From: Mycobacterium sp. 1164966.3
GTDB lineage: Bacteria; Actinomycetota; Actinomycetes; Mycobacteriales; Mycobacteriaceae
Assembly: GCF_001665395.1 (NCBI RefSeq)
Contig: NZ_LZSG01000056.1
Location: 36,088-100,087 of the forward strand
Direction of reading: 5' to 3'
Length of the DNA: 64,000 nt
The position numbers were made by a program, and so were the translations under genes. Below the pieces are notes generated by a model. It was not told where the DNA came from. It saw only the letters and a program-made list of their open reading frames with translations, and did not search any database. Of this stretch, positions 43,243 to 52,908 are shown one piece after another; position 1 is the stretch's first letter, and each line of letters opens with the position of its first letter.

Positions 43243-46200
43243 CTAGGTCTTTCGCAGCGGCGCGGGATTCCACAGTCCGCCGCGGGTCACCGTTCCCAGC
43301 TCGAGCTGCGCCGGCTGGGCGTTGGGATAGTACGGCGTCAGCTGCTGCAAGCTGCCCCAGTCCCGGACCCAGTCGTCTCTGAGGTAGGTGGCCACCGTCG
43401 TCGCCTTCACCAGCAGCTCGGTGATACCCAGCGGGCCGCCGCCGTTGTTGTCCATTACCGGCGAGTTGGCCTCGGCGCCGAACCGGTCCGGCAGGATGCG
43501 CCATTTCGGAGTCTCGGTGACGCCGTTTCGATGGCCGAACGGCCGCTGGCACGGGAATGCCAAACCCACCAGCCAGTCCAGGAATACCGGGTCATGCGAG
43601 CCCACGACGTCCTGCAGTGTGCGCAGCTGGGGAATCCGCGGCGGTGTCAGCGCGATCCAGTGCTGCGGCGCCAGGTCCGAGTCGTCGACGACCAGGCGGA
43701 CCTGGGTGGCGTTGCCCGGAATCACCGATAGCGGCAGTCGCAGATTACGCCAGGCCGGTACGGCGCCGACGTCGCCGAATTGGAATGACCCGCCCGCGTG
43801 CCCGTTGGCGGCGCCGTCGTCGGTGGCCCATTGCAGCTGGATTTCGCGCGGGTCGAAGCGGCCGGCCGCCGAAATCACCAGTAACGGGCCGGCTTTGGTG
43901 CGCTGATCGTTGGTGGGCAATCGGTACCAGCCCGACCGCAGCATCGCGGGCACCTGGATACCCGCGCGCCAGCTGCCCAGCACCGGCGTGCGGGCTGGAT
44001 CGAGGTGATACGGCAGCTGGGCGCGCGAGCCGTTGATGCCCGGCGCGGGGTTGGTGCCACCCTCTGTACCGGCCTCGCTGTTGGTGGTCTTGCTGTCTTC
44101 GTTGAAGAAACTGCGGTCGCCCGGGCGTTCCATCACCGGGTCGGCGGAGACGTCGGCGGGAATGCCGTTGGGCGTGAAGGCTTCCGACAGGCCGGCTCCG
44201 AGGGCGTCGGCAACCGGGCTGGAAACAGGCTGCAGCATACCGGCATTGGGATCCTGCTCCACCATCACGTCCTCGGCCAGGCCACAGGATTTCCCGGTGA
44301 GCGCCTGCAAATTGGAGCGGCCCACCGACCACGCCGGGTACTGGGTCGCCATCGCCGCGGTCAACGACACCACTTCGAAGATCACCAGGATCCACGTCGC
44401 AATTGCCAACGGAGACTGGACGATTACGGCCACGCGCGCCCCGTATCGGGTCTGCGGTGGCCCGTTATAGGTTGCGACGAAGTGGAACCACGCCGACAGC
44501 AACAGCACCACAACCGTTAGCCCCAATAGCACGGTGGCAAAGGCATAGTGCCAATCCGGGAACGAATTCGACCACGGCACACCGAAATTGGACACATACC
44601 ACCAGCCGTTGACGCTGGCGAACGACAGCGCGACCAAGAACAGCACGGCGGCGGCGAACACGGTGCGATTGCGTCGGGAATGCATAGACTCGGCCGTCAC
44701 CGCCACCGCGGCCAGCGCTCCCAGGCATCCGGCCAGCCCGGCGAACACCCCGAAGTGATGTGTCCATTTGGTCGGGGTGAACATCATCGCCAGGAACGAG
44801 ATGATCGTGATGCCGACTATGCGGCGGCTCGGCCCGGTGGCGGTGCCCGGAATTCGGCCCTTGCGCAACGACATCGCGACCGAGATCGCCAGCGCCAACA
44901 CCAACGCCAGCACCGCGAAACGTCGCGCGACCGAGCCGTCGGGACTGGCCATGAAAAGCCGTTCGTAGCGGATGTGTTCGTCGAACCAGCTGAGGCTGGG
45001 GCCGACGGCACGCTTGAGCATGCTGGCCTGCATCTCTCCCGCCAGGGTCTGGTCGCGGAAGATCAGGATGGCGGTGACGGTGACCGCGGCCAGGATGGGC
45101 GACACCAGCGGCAGCAGTCCGAATCGTTTGGACCTGCGGTGCAGGATGGTCCGCAACGGTCCGATGGCGACCAGCAGCGCACCGATCGACGCGATGCCCG
45201 TCGGCCCGGAGAACAGCGTCAGCGCGCCGATGATGCAGGCGACCGCCACCGGCAACAGCCGGCTCGTCGCCACCGCACGTTCGACCGAGCACCAGGTCAG
45301 CAGGATGCCCAGGGCGATGATCGGCTCAGGCCGCAGGCCGTTGTCGAGCGGCAGCCAGACCGCCAGGAACATGCCGGCCGCGGTCCACGCCGCCGCCCGG
45401 CTTCGCTTGACGGACTGACCCAGTCGGGGCATGACTTCGCGGCTGATCACCCACCAACAGGTCAGCGCCATCGCGAGGACCGGCAGCCGCATCCAGACGC
45501 TGGCGGTGCTGACGTGCGCCCACAGGGCGAGCAGGTCGTAGTACCAGCCGAACGGCGCCTCGGGGGTGCCGAACCAGCGGTAGTAGTTGGACATGTATCC
45601 GGCGTGCTCCGACACCCGCGCCATGGTCAGGATGTAGCCGTCGTCGGACGTGTTGGCGCCGACGAAATGCCACCACACCAGCACGCCGATCACCAGGGCG
45701 TCCAGGCCGCCGATCGACCACCAGCGGGCGGGCAGGAAGCGCCGGTGCCGGGTGCCATCGGCGGTGTCGAGGACGTGCAGCGCGACCAGCGCCGCGACGG
45801 TCATCAGCACGCCGAGGGCCATGGCGATCAGCTTCAGCATCGTGGGGCTGCTGCTGTAGCGGGTGTCGACGGTCGCCGAGAAGCTCAGACCGGGCGGCGT
45901 CGGGCCGGACAGGTCGGTGAATATGCCGACGATCTGGGGCCGGAAGTCGTAGCCGCTGCGTTCGCCGCGCAGCGGCGAGCCGGGCTTCTCGGCGTTGGGT
46001 CCCTGGGTCAGGCCGACGAACTCGGCGGTGACCCGGTCGGCGTGGGCGGTGAAGGTCAGACGCTGGCATGCCGGACTGAGCACCTGGCTCAGTGGCGCGG
46101 TGACCACCGCGACATTGCGTACCACCAGCACCAGCTCTTCGTTGGCGCGCTGGATGAGCAGACCGCGGTCGACGGCCTTCGGGGCTTGTTTGGGGACGGT

Positions 46201-46518
46201 CGACAACAGCACCGTCTTACCCGTGTTCTGCGGTCCGGCCAGTCCGGCGGCGGCCTGGCAGGGGACGCTGACGTTCAGTTCCGTGGCGACATAGCCGATC
46301 AGCGGCGCCTCGACGCTGTTGAAAGTGGCGTTCTGCGGCCAGTTCAGTTGAGCGGTGGTCTGGTTGACCGGCAGCACCGGGATGACGATCGCCAGCAGGG
46401 TGCCGAGCAGCCCGGCGACCACGGCAATGGAGCGAGCGATCCGGTGATTCACTCCCGTGTCGCTCACGGAGGTAGATCGTAGTTCTTCGACCGTTTCAGG
46501 TGAGGTCTCGGTGGCCAT
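43243..46518 (-). CDS. embC: Arabinosyltransferase EmbC
   Basis: 1091 residues (M. tuberculosis 1094). A GT-C enzyme that polymerises the arabinan of lipoarabinomannan. The catalytic DDX is in GANTSDDGYILTMARVSEHAG. The proline-rich chain-length region has RKGRIPGTATGPSRR and FTPTKWTHHFGVFAG. The periplasmic C-terminal half ends in VTRGGLWNPAPL. The start ATG 46518 (MATETSPE) overlaps the aftA stop by one base; an open frame of 69 codons upstream lies inside aftA and is not coding. embA follows only after 4.3 kb, whereas in M. tuberculosis the two genes are adjacent. Confidence 0.96.
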   Translation of the reverse strand: MATETSPETVEELRSTSVSDTGVNHRIARSIAVVAGLLGTLLAIVIPVLPVNQTTAQLNWPQNATFNSVEAPLIGYVATELNVSVPCQAAAGLAGPQNTGKTVLLSTVPKQAPKAVDRGLLIQRANEELVLVVRNVAVVTAPLSQVLSPACQRLTFTAHADRVTAEFVGLTQGPNAEKPGSPLRGERSGYDFRPQIVGIFTDLSGPTPPGLSFSATVDTRYSSSPTMLKLIAMALGVLMTVAALVALHVLDTADGTRHRRFLPARWWSIGGLDALVIGVLVWWHFVGANTSDDGYILTMARVSEHAGYMSNYYRWFGTPEAPFGWYYDLLALWAHVSTASVWMRLPVLAMALTCWWVISREVMPRLGQSVKRSRAAAWTAAGMFLAVWLPLDNGLRPEPIIALGILLTWCSVERAVATSRLLPVAVACIIGALTLFSGPTGIASIGALLVAIGPLRTILHRRSKRFGLLPLVSPILAAVTVTAILIFRDQTLAGEMQASMLKRAVGPSLSWFDEHIRYERLFMASPDGSVARRFAVLALVLALAISVAMSLRKGRIPGTATGPSRRIVGITIISFLAMMFTPTKWTHHFGVFAGLAGCLGALAAVAVTAESMHSRRNRTVFAAAVLFLVALSFASVNGWWYVSNFGVPWSNSFPDWHYAFATVLLGLTVVVLLLSAWFHFVATYNGPPQTRYGARVAVIVQSPLAIATWILVIFEVVSLTAAMATQYPAWSVGRSNLQALTGKSCGLAEDVMVEQDPNAGMLQPVSSPVADALGAGLSEAFTPNGIPADVSADPVMERPGDRSFFNEDSKTTNSEAGTEGGTNPAPGINGSRAQLPYHLDPARTPVLGSWRAGIQVPAMLRSGWYRLPTNDQRTKAGPLLVISAAGRFDPREIQLQWATDDGAANGHAGGSFQFGDVGAVPAWRNLRLPLSVIPGNATQVRLVVDDSDLAPQHWIALTPPRIPQLRTLQDVVGSHDPVFLDWLVGLAFPCQRPFGHRNGVTETPKWRILPDRFGAEANSPVMDNNGGGPLGITELLVKATTVATYLRDDWVRDWGSLQQLTPYYPNAQPAQLELGTVTRGGLWNPAPLRKT

Positions 46519-48407
46519 CAGCCGCCACCCGCGGGCTTGCGAATCGCCAGCACGAATGGGCCGATGCTTTCCACCGCGAACCGCGGGTCGGCGAACAGCG
46601 CGGCCGGCACCTCGACGATGTAGCGACGGACGTTGGGCTGGTTGGGATATACGTCCTCGGCCAGCCGCAGCGTATAGGTGTGGCCCGCGCCGCGGCGCAT
46701 CAGGAATACGGTGGGCGGCGGCCACGGCAGCGTGTCCAGCGCGTGGATGAACTCGTCGGCGGTGTTGAGCTTGGCCCAGTGTTTGATCTGGACGGCGCGC
46801 TCGTCGAACTGCGCCAGCGGGTTGGCGTAGTGCGACGTCAGCCCCTGGAAGCCCCAGTACGGGTAGTAGGACAGGAAGCTGTAGTCGGCGGTCAGCACCA
46901 CGGTCTGGTCGGGCGGTTTGCCGGTGACGCGCCGGATGGCGGCGTCAATCGCCGGGTAGTACTTCTCCGAGCTCGGCGGGCGCCGGTCGCCGCGCTGGCC
47001 GTAGCCGTCGGTGTCGGTATAGGCGATGGTGAGGTCGGGGCGCAGCACGTCGGGAATGTCCTGGCTGAAGGCGATTGCGCCGGCCAGCCCAATCGCGCCG
47101 GCCACCGGGAGGACCGCGCGGCTCCGGCGGCTTAGGGCTTGGACCGCTTCGACAAAGCCGAATACTCCGGCGGTGACCAGCAGCACCGTCAACGACGGCT
47201 GCAGCCGGAACGAGAGCAGCGTGGTGCGGGCCAGCGTGGTGAGCATCGACAACAACGACCACAGGTAGACGGCCAGCACCGCGATCGCCAGCGCACCCGC
47301 CCGCACCGACGAACGGGCGCACACCACCAACCACAGCGTGCCCAGCATGCAAATCGCGCCCAGCAGCGAGAACTGCAGCATCGGGAAGGTCAGCTCGGCG
47401 CCGTCGGCCGGCAGGTAGTGCTGTGCGCTTCCGGTGTCGCTGACTGGGCTGTGGGTTGCGCGCAACAAGAACGGCAGCCAGGTTGTGGACCCGATGGCCG
47501 CGGCGACGACGGCGGCGACGGCCACCCGCCGCAGCGGGTCCAGGGCGGCTTTCAGCCCGCCGCTTCGCCAGCGCGATACTGCCAGCACCAGCGCCATCAG
47601 CGCGATGGTGAACGCGGTGTAGCCGAACAGCAGCGTGTACCACGTGGCGGTAAAGCCCAGGAATAACCCTGCACCGATCACCGCCGCCCAGCCTTGCACG
47701 CGTTCGGCGGGTTGACGGGCGCCGGCGCGCAGGCCAGACCAGGTCAGCACCAGCACCGGCGGCAGCAGCACCGCGATCATCGCGGCATACGGCTCCGGCG
47801 AGCTGTAGGCCAGCGTCACCGCCGCGGTGGCGGTGGTCACGATCAGCGCGTATTCGAAGCGGATCATTCGCCACCACAGCACCAGCGCCACCGCGACCGC
47901 GATGGTGATCGAGGTGATCGCCCACGGCTTGAACATCTCCCAGGCCGGTGTTCCGGTGAGTGCCGCGACGCGTCCGCCGATCCAGAACCAGCCCGGCGGA
48001 TAGAACGGCGGCAGCCCGCGATACGTCATGTCCTGCAGGGCGGCGCTGTCCGTGAGCCGGGTCAGGTATTCGGTGCGGAATTGCTGGTCGACGGAGATGC
48101 CGAACAGATACAACTTGGTGGCCCCCAAAGGCATGCCCAGGGTCACGACGGTGAACGCGGAGACGAACAGCAGCCCGCTCAGCTGCGCCGGCAACCGAAA
48201 CCGGCCGCGCCGCCATACCCAGCCGGTCGCGATCAATCCGGCCAGGCAGCCGACCTGGCCGACGGTCGTCAGCGCGTGCAACTGGTTCGACGACGGGAAC
48301 GCCGGCCATTGGACGCCGGAGATGGCGAACAGCGAGACCGTTGCGACCACGACGCCAACCAGGACCGCCAGGACCATCTGGCCGAGCACGGCCAGCACGT
48401 TGCGCAT
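46518..48407 (-). CDS. aftA: Arabinofuranosyltransferase AftA
   Basis: 629 residues from ATG 48407. It primes the galactan by adding the first arabinose from decaprenyl-phosphoryl arabinose, a GT-C membrane protein. About eleven membrane spans are followed by a periplasmic domain. Highly conserved blocks include FPSSNQLHALTTVGQVGCLAG, GATKLYLFGISVDQQFRTEY and TDTDGYGQRGDRRPPSSEKY (given here in part). ATG 48407 begins two bases after the dprE2 stop; a TTG at 48491 inside dprE2 would add 28 residues. Ends in a one-base overlap with embC, so dprE1-dprE2-aftA-embC form one unit. Confidence 0.93.
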   Translation of the reverse strand: MRNVLAVLGQMVLAVLVGVVVATVSLFAISGVQWPAFPSSNQLHALTTVGQVGCLAGLIATGWVWRRGRFRLPAQLSGLLFVSAFTVVTLGMPLGATKLYLFGISVDQQFRTEYLTRLTDSAALQDMTYRGLPPFYPPGWFWIGGRVAALTGTPAWEMFKPWAITSITIAVAVALVLWWRMIRFEYALIVTTATAAVTLAYSSPEPYAAMIAVLLPPVLVLTWSGLRAGARQPAERVQGWAAVIGAGLFLGFTATWYTLLFGYTAFTIALMALVLAVSRWRSGGLKAALDPLRRVAVAAVVAAAIGSTTWLPFLLRATHSPVSDTGSAQHYLPADGAELTFPMLQFSLLGAICMLGTLWLVVCARSSVRAGALAIAVLAVYLWSLLSMLTTLARTTLLSFRLQPSLTVLLVTAGVFGFVEAVQALSRRSRAVLPVAGAIGLAGAIAFSQDIPDVLRPDLTIAYTDTDGYGQRGDRRPPSSEKYYPAIDAAIRRVTGKPPDQTVVLTADYSFLSYYPYWGFQGLTSHYANPLAQFDERAVQIKHWAKLNTADEFIHALDTLPWPPPTVFLMRRGAGHTYTLRLAEDVYPNQPNVRRYIVEVPAALFADPRFAVESIGPFVLAIRKPAGGG

Positions 48408-48409
48408 GG

Positions 48410-49174
48410 TCAGATTGGCAGCTTGCGGAAGATGCTCCGCGGGATGTGTCGCAACACCATCATCACGTACCGGAATGCTGCTGGCGCCCAAACCAGTTCC
48501 TTACCTTTTGCCGACGCGGTCACCGCGAGGTTGGCGACGTATTCCTTGTCGACGGTCAGCGGAGCTTCCTTGATGTGCGCGCTCATCCGGGTCCGCACCT
48601 GGCCCGGCCGGATCACCAGCACGCGGACCCCATACTCGCGCAACGCTTCTGACAAGCCCAGGTAGAACCCGTCCAAACCAGCCTTGGTGGAGCCGTAGAC
48701 GAAGTTGGACCGTCGCACCCGCTCACCGGCCACCGTACTCATCGCGATGATCTGGCCGAAACCCTGGGCGCGCATCTTCTCGCCCAGCAGCACGCCGACC
48801 GAAACTGCTGCGGTGTAGTTGATTTCGGCGATCTGTACCGCCTTGCGCTGGTTCTGCCAGAGCTCTTCGGCATCTCCGAGCAACCCGAACGCGACGATGG
48901 CCACGTCGACATCGCCATTTGCCCAGGCTTGTTCGATCGTCTTGGGATGGCTGTCGGTGTCGGTGGCTTCGAAGTCGATCAGCTCGACCGACCGCGCGCC
49001 GGCGGCCTTCATCTGCGCGACGGCGGCGTCTCGGCCGGGGTCGTCGGGCATGGCGGCCAACACGATTCGCGCGGGAGCGTTTTGCAGGTAGCGCTCACAG
49101 ATGGCCAGGCCGATCTCCGAGGTGCCGCCAAGCAGCAGCACGGTTTGCGGGTTTCCCACTGCGTCGAGGACCAT
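48410..49174 (-). CDS. dprE2: Decaprenylphosphoryl-2-keto-ribose reductase DprE2
   Basis: 254 residues, the same length as M. tuberculosis DprE2. A short-chain dehydrogenase that reduces the keto intermediate from DprE1 to decaprenyl-phosphoryl arabinose with NADH. Cofactor glycines in LLLGGTSEIGLAI, catalytic Tyr/Lys in NFVYGSTKAGLDGFYLG, and VLVIRPGQVRTRM follow the SDR pattern. ATG 49174 follows the dprE1 stop with no gap. Confidence 0.97.
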   Translation of the reverse strand: MVLDAVGNPQTVLLLGGTSEIGLAICERYLQNAPARIVLAAMPDDPGRDAAVAQMKAAGARSVELIDFEATDTDSHPKTIEQAWANGDVDVAIVAFGLLGDAEELWQNQRKAVQIAEINYTAAVSVGVLLGEKMRAQGFGQIIAMSTVAGERVRRSNFVYGSTKAGLDGFYLGLSEALREYGVRVLVIRPGQVRTRMSAHIKEAPLTVDKEYVANLAVTASAKGKELVWAPAAFRYVMMVLRHIPRSIFRKLPI

Positions 49175-50572
49175 CTACAGCAGCTCCAAGCGTCGGGCCA
49201 TGTCGGAGGCGAACACCCGCAGCGGATCGACCTTGCGGCGCACCGCAATCCATTCGTCGATCCGCGGATACATGGCGTGAAAGGTTTCGGCGGTGGTGCG
49301 TGAGTCCTTCGCGGTGTAGAGCCGTCCGCCGAATTCCAGTACGCGGCGGTCGAGTTCGCTGACGAACTCGCCCAGCCCGGCCTTGATCGGGAAGTCGACG
49401 CAAATGTTCCAGCCCGGGATCGGGAAGCTCAGCGGCGCCTGGTTGCCCGGACCGAACAACTTGAACACGTTCAAAAATGAGTAGTGGCCGCTGGCCTGGA
49501 TGTCGCGGATGATCCTCTTGAACTCGTCGACGGCCTCGGTGGGAATCACGAACTGGTACTGCAGGAAACCCGCCCGCCCGTAGGCGCGGTTCCATTCGCC
49601 GAACATGTCCAGCGGATGGTAGAACTGCGTCAGGTTCTGGATCTTGCCGCGATAGGTGCCGGATTTGCGGTACCACAGCTCACCGATCGGCCCGAACGTG
49701 TATTTGTTGGCCAGTCCGTTGGGGAACACGTCCGGCAACGTAAGTAGTTGCGGCGCATCGAATTTCAACGGATTGCGGCGCAGCTTCTCCGGCAGCTGGT
49801 CGAGCGTGGCCATCGACCCGCGCGACACCGCTGCGCGGCCCAGTTTCGGCGGAGCGCTGATCGCGTCGAACCAGGCGCTGGAATACGTGTAGTTGGCTTC
49901 GCTGCCGTCGCTGTGCAGTCCGATGGTCTCGTCGAGGTCGGCGGTGACATCTCCGTCGGCGATGAAATACGCCGTCTCCGTCGGCGTCATCTCGATGGTC
50001 GCGCGCAGGATGATGCCGGTCAGGCCGTTGCCGCCGACAGTGGCCCAGAACAGTTCGGATTCTGGGCCATCGGGAGTGAGGCGACGGATCTCGCCGTCGG
50101 CGGTCAGCAGGTCCATGCTGCGGACGTGGTTGCCGAAGCTGCCCGCACTGTGATGGTTCTTGCCGTGGATGTCACAGGCGATCGCGCCGCCGATGGTGAC
50201 CTGACGGGTTCCCGGCAACACCGGTACCCACAGACCCAACGGCAGTGCCACTTTCATGAGCTGATCGAGGTTGACCCCGGCGTCGACGTCGGCCAGCTTG
50301 GTGTCGGCGCTGATCGAATGGATCGCGTTCAGCGCGGTCATGTCGATCACCAGCCCGCCGCCGTTTTGCGCATTGTCACCGTAGGACCGGCCCAGCCCGC
50401 GGGCTATGACCCCGCGGGCCCCCCGGGCGCCGGCCAGCTGAGCCACAGCTTTGGCGATGACCTCCGGGTCGGGGGTGCGGAGCACGTCTGCCACCGATGG
50501 TGCCGTGCGGCCCCACCCGGTCAGGCGGGCCGGCCTGGTGGCAGTCGTGATTACCTCGGGCTTGCTGAACAT
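49175..50572 (-). CDS. dprE1: Decaprenylphosphoryl-beta-D-ribose 2'-oxidase DprE1
   Basis: 465 residues. An FAD-linked oxidase of the vanillyl-alcohol-oxidase fold that oxidises decaprenyl-phosphoryl ribose at C2'. The FAD site is in RGLGRSYGDNAQNGGG and GTRQVTIGGAIACDIHGKNH. Cys391 in PGWNICVDFP equals Cys387 of M. tuberculosis, the residue hit by benzothiazinones, so the enzyme should be sensitive to them. ATG 50572 was chosen over TTG 50578 two codons upstream. Confidence 0.97.
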   Translation of the reverse strand: MFSKPEVITTATRPARLTGWGRTAPSVADVLRTPDPEVIAKAVAQLAGARGARGVIARGLGRSYGDNAQNGGGLVIDMTALNAIHSISADTKLADVDAGVNLDQLMKVALPLGLWVPVLPGTRQVTIGGAIACDIHGKNHHSAGSFGNHVRSMDLLTADGEIRRLTPDGPESELFWATVGGNGLTGIILRATIEMTPTETAYFIADGDVTADLDETIGLHSDGSEANYTYSSAWFDAISAPPKLGRAAVSRGSMATLDQLPEKLRRNPLKFDAPQLLTLPDVFPNGLANKYTFGPIGELWYRKSGTYRGKIQNLTQFYHPLDMFGEWNRAYGRAGFLQYQFVIPTEAVDEFKRIIRDIQASGHYSFLNVFKLFGPGNQAPLSFPIPGWNICVDFPIKAGLGEFVSELDRRVLEFGGRLYTAKDSRTTAETFHAMYPRIDEWIAVRRKVDPLRVFASDMARRLELL

Positions 50573-50603
50573 CGTCAAAGAGGGTACCGCTTGCCGGGCC
50601 GGG

Positions 50604-51032
50604 TCAGCGGATCCGGAAGATTACGGCTCGCTGCACGATGAAGTTGATCACCGTGGCGGTGCCCTGGGCGATCACGAACGCGACGGGTATCGCCCAGCCC
50701 CGATAGTGCAGCAGCGCCAGGCACAGATGGTTGAGCCCGACCTGCACCGCGAAGGTGATGCCGTAGAGCACCATGACCGCGACAAAGCGTGCGGTGCTCG
50801 GAGACGCCTGGAACGTCCATCGGCGGTTGATCAGGTACGCCGTGATGGTCCCGGCGAACCAGCTGAGCGCCTTCGACGGGTCGTACGGCAGACCCGCCAC
50901 TTTGAGAAGTGTGACGTAGAGACCGAAGTCGACCACCGCCGACATGGCACCGGTGACGACGAAACGCCACACCTGCGTGGTCAGGCTCAGCTGTTGGCGC
51001 GACGGTGCAGCCTCGGGTATCGGGGCAACCAT
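50604..51032 (-). CDS. GtrA-family membrane protein (Rv3789-type)
   Basis: About 142 residues with four membrane spans; GtrA signatures are WRFVVTGAMSAVVDFGLY, SWFAGTITAYLINRRWTF and a C-terminal INFIVQRAVIFRIR. In M. tuberculosis Rv3789 was first proposed as a flippase for decaprenyl-phosphoryl arabinose and later shown to anchor AftA. It lies 31 bases before dprE1. The start is uncertain (ATG 51032; the M. tuberculosis protein begins about 27 residues later, near WRFVVTG). Confidence 0.9.
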   Translation of the reverse strand: MVAPIPEAAPSRQQLSLTTQVWRFVVTGAMSAVVDFGLYVTLLKVAGLPYDPSKALSWFAGTITAYLINRRWTFQASPSTARFVAVMVLYGITFAVQVGLNHLCLALLHYRGWAIPVAFVIAQGTATVINFIVQRAVIFRIR

Positions 51033-51075
51033 TGGGGGGAGTCTAACGGGCACCGCAGGCTCAACCCGGCGGCGC

Positions 51076-51564
51076 TCAGGTGGGCAGTTTGAGCGCGATC
51101 AATTCGACCTGGTTTGGGCCCTGCGGAGTCGAGTAGGTCACCGTGTCTCCCGGTTTACATCCGGCCAGCGCCTGCCCCAACGGACTGCCCGCCGTCAGAG
51201 TCTCACCTTCGCGGCCGGCCGGCGTCTCCTCGACAATCGAGATCACGTGCATGGTGACGACTTCGCCGTCGGCGAACCGCAACGTCACCTCGGTCCCCCC
51301 GGGTAGCGCTTCGGATGCGTCCGAGTGTTCTGGCGGTCCGGCTCGCAAGCGCCGGTCGAGCTCGTTGATCCGGTCAGCCAGCACCACCAGCTCGTCGGCG
51401 CGCTGGATCGCCTCGGCCGCGTCACCGTGGTCGCCGATCATGCCACGGTCGTTCTTGACCTCGGTTTCCAGGCGATCGTGGCGCTGTCGCAGCCGAGCCA
51501 ACTCCGCGGCGAGGTGATCGCGCGCCGAGCCGGCCAGCCCCGATGATTGGACCTTCTTACTCAC
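51076..51564 (-). CDS. GreA/Rnk C-terminal-like protein (Rv3788-type)
   Basis: 162 residues from GTG 51564 (Rv3788 has 161). A coiled N-terminal part (ARDHLAAELARLRQRHDRLETE) and a C-terminal FKBP-like GreA/Rnk domain (GTEVTLRFADGEVVTMHVIS, LTAGSPLGQALAGCKPGDTV). Such proteins bind the RNA polymerase secondary channel and compete with Gre factors. It lies 43 bases before the gtrA-like gene and 159 after the flotillin gene. Cytosolic. Confidence 0.9.
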   Translation of the reverse strand: MSKKVQSSGLAGSARDHLAAELARLRQRHDRLETEVKNDRGMIGDHGDAAEAIQRADELVVLADRINELDRRLRAGPPEHSDASEALPGGTEVTLRFADGEVVTMHVISIVEETPAGREGETLTAGSPLGQALAGCKPGDTVTYSTPQGPNQVELIALKLPT

Positions 51565-51723
51565 GTCGGCCGACCTTTCGCGCCAGATTGACGTATTGCC
51601 TGTGGATACCCGTTTGCCCCCGCTCAGCTGTCGGAAATCCAACTCGTGGCGCTTCAGTGTGACACCACTGGGCGTGGCCGTCGTCGATTTCCGGCAAGCG
51701 TCGCACTTTTGCTTTACGCACTC

Positions 51724-52851
51724 TCAGACCGAGAGTTTTGTTACCTCGCTGGGCGGTGTGTCGTCCTCGTCGTCGTACTCGACCACGTCGCCGCGGAGCG
51801 CGTCGAAGATGGCCTTTCCTTGCGAGACGAGGCCGGTGGCCAGCTGGCTGAGCCCCTCGGCGCCGTTGAGCACGGTCAGATTTGCGCCGGCGAGCCCGTC
51901 AGCGGCCTTGCCTACGATGTCGGGCAACTGGTCGATGAGCATCCTGTCCAGCGCCACCCGGTTGTGCGACGCCGCCGCTTCAGCCTGGATCTTCATCTTC
52001 TCCGCGTCGGCGACAGCCAGGATCCGGACCCGCTCAGCCTCGGCCTCGGCGGGCTTGACGACTTCGGCGACCAGCTCCTGCTGGCGCAGTTCGGCGGCAC
52101 GTTCGGCCAACTCAGTGCGCATCTGCAGCACTTCACGCTGGGCCTGAGCTTCCGCCAGCGGACCGGCCTGGGCGGCCTGCGCCTGAGCCTTGTCGACCTC
52201 GGCCTTGTACTGCGCCTTGACGATAGCGGTCTCACGGGCGAATTCGGCCTGCTTTCGCTGCGACTCCTGTTCGGCTTCGGCGGCCTTCTGGTTCGCTTGC
52301 GCCTGAGCGATCTGCGCCTGCTGCTGGATGGCGGCGTTGTGCGGCGCCGCCATCGCGTTGATGTACCCGATACCGCCATCGTCGATGGACTGGATCTGCA
52401 GTGCATCGACACTCAGGCCGATCCTGGCCATTTCCTCCTTTGAGCCGTCGAGCACCTCGGTGGCCAGCTTCTGGCGTTCCCGGATGATTTGTTCGACGGT
52501 CATCGAACCGATGATGGAGCGCAGGTGCCCGGCGAAGATCCGGCCGGTGAGGACCGACATCTGGTCTTGTTCGGACAGGAATCGTTGTGCCGCGGCGACG
52601 ATGCTTTCGTTGTCGCTGCCGACCTTGAAGGCGATTACCGCCCGGACGTTCAGCGTGATGCCCTGCTGTGTGACGCACTTGTCGGCAACCTCGGCTTCAC
52701 ACATTGACAACGTGAGGAACCGTACCTTGCGGAAGAACGGGATAACAAAGGCGCCGTGGCCGGTTACCACGCGGAAGGGCGCGTTGCCTTTGGCCCGGCC
52801 GCCGGAAATCAGCATCGCCTCGTCCGGAGCGGGCACTTTATAACCGAGCAT
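51724..52851 (-). CDS. Flotillin-like SPFH/band-7 protein
   Basis: 375 residues. An SPFH domain (about 1-170: GHGAFVIPFFRKVRFLTLSM, VRAVIAFKVGSDNESIVAAA, EVLDGSKEEMARIGLSVDAL) with no long membrane span. A flotillin-type Ala/Glu/Gln-rich coiled coil follows (about 175-290: many AQAQA, EAE and QQQAQ units), then a short acidic tail (VVEYDDEDDTPPSE). Flotillins scaffold membrane microdomains in oligomers. AAGGAG lies eight bases before ATG 52851. A small NfeD-like OB-fold gene sits directly upstream, the classical NfeD-flotillin pairing. Not present at this position in M. tuberculosis, as I recall it. Confidence 0.92.
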   Translation of the reverse strand: MLGYKVPAPDEAMLISGGRAKGNAPFRVVTGHGAFVIPFFRKVRFLTLSMCEAEVADKCVTQQGITLNVRAVIAFKVGSDNESIVAAAQRFLSEQDQMSVLTGRIFAGHLRSIIGSMTVEQIIRERQKLATEVLDGSKEEMARIGLSVDALQIQSIDDGGIGYINAMAAPHNAAIQQQAQIAQAQANQKAAEAEQESQRKQAEFARETAIVKAQYKAEVDKAQAQAAQAGPLAEAQAQREVLQMRTELAERAAELRQQELVAEVVKPAEAEAERVRILAVADAEKMKIQAEAAASHNRVALDRMLIDQLPDIVGKAADGLAGANLTVLNGAEGLSQLATGLVSQGKAIFDALRGDVVEYDDEDDTPPSEVTKLSV

Positions 52852-52908
52852 GAGGGAACTCCTTGGGTGTTGTTGTGTTTCAGGGGATTTGCTTGGTCAG
52901 TGGCTCCA

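Noticed and set aside
44548..46482. Long open frame (about 640 codons) on the plus strand opposite embC
   Set aside because: It is antisense to a well-conserved gene, rich in Arg/Gly/His/Gln with no recognisable domain, and results from the GC-biased third positions of embC. The same holds for long frames opposite fadD32 (20740-22908), fadE35 (30286-31728), pks13 and the kinase (61523-62545).
46519..46725. Upstream extension of embC
   Set aside because: The added 69 codons lie inside aftA, are low-complexity, and the ATG at 46518 begins the conserved N-terminus.
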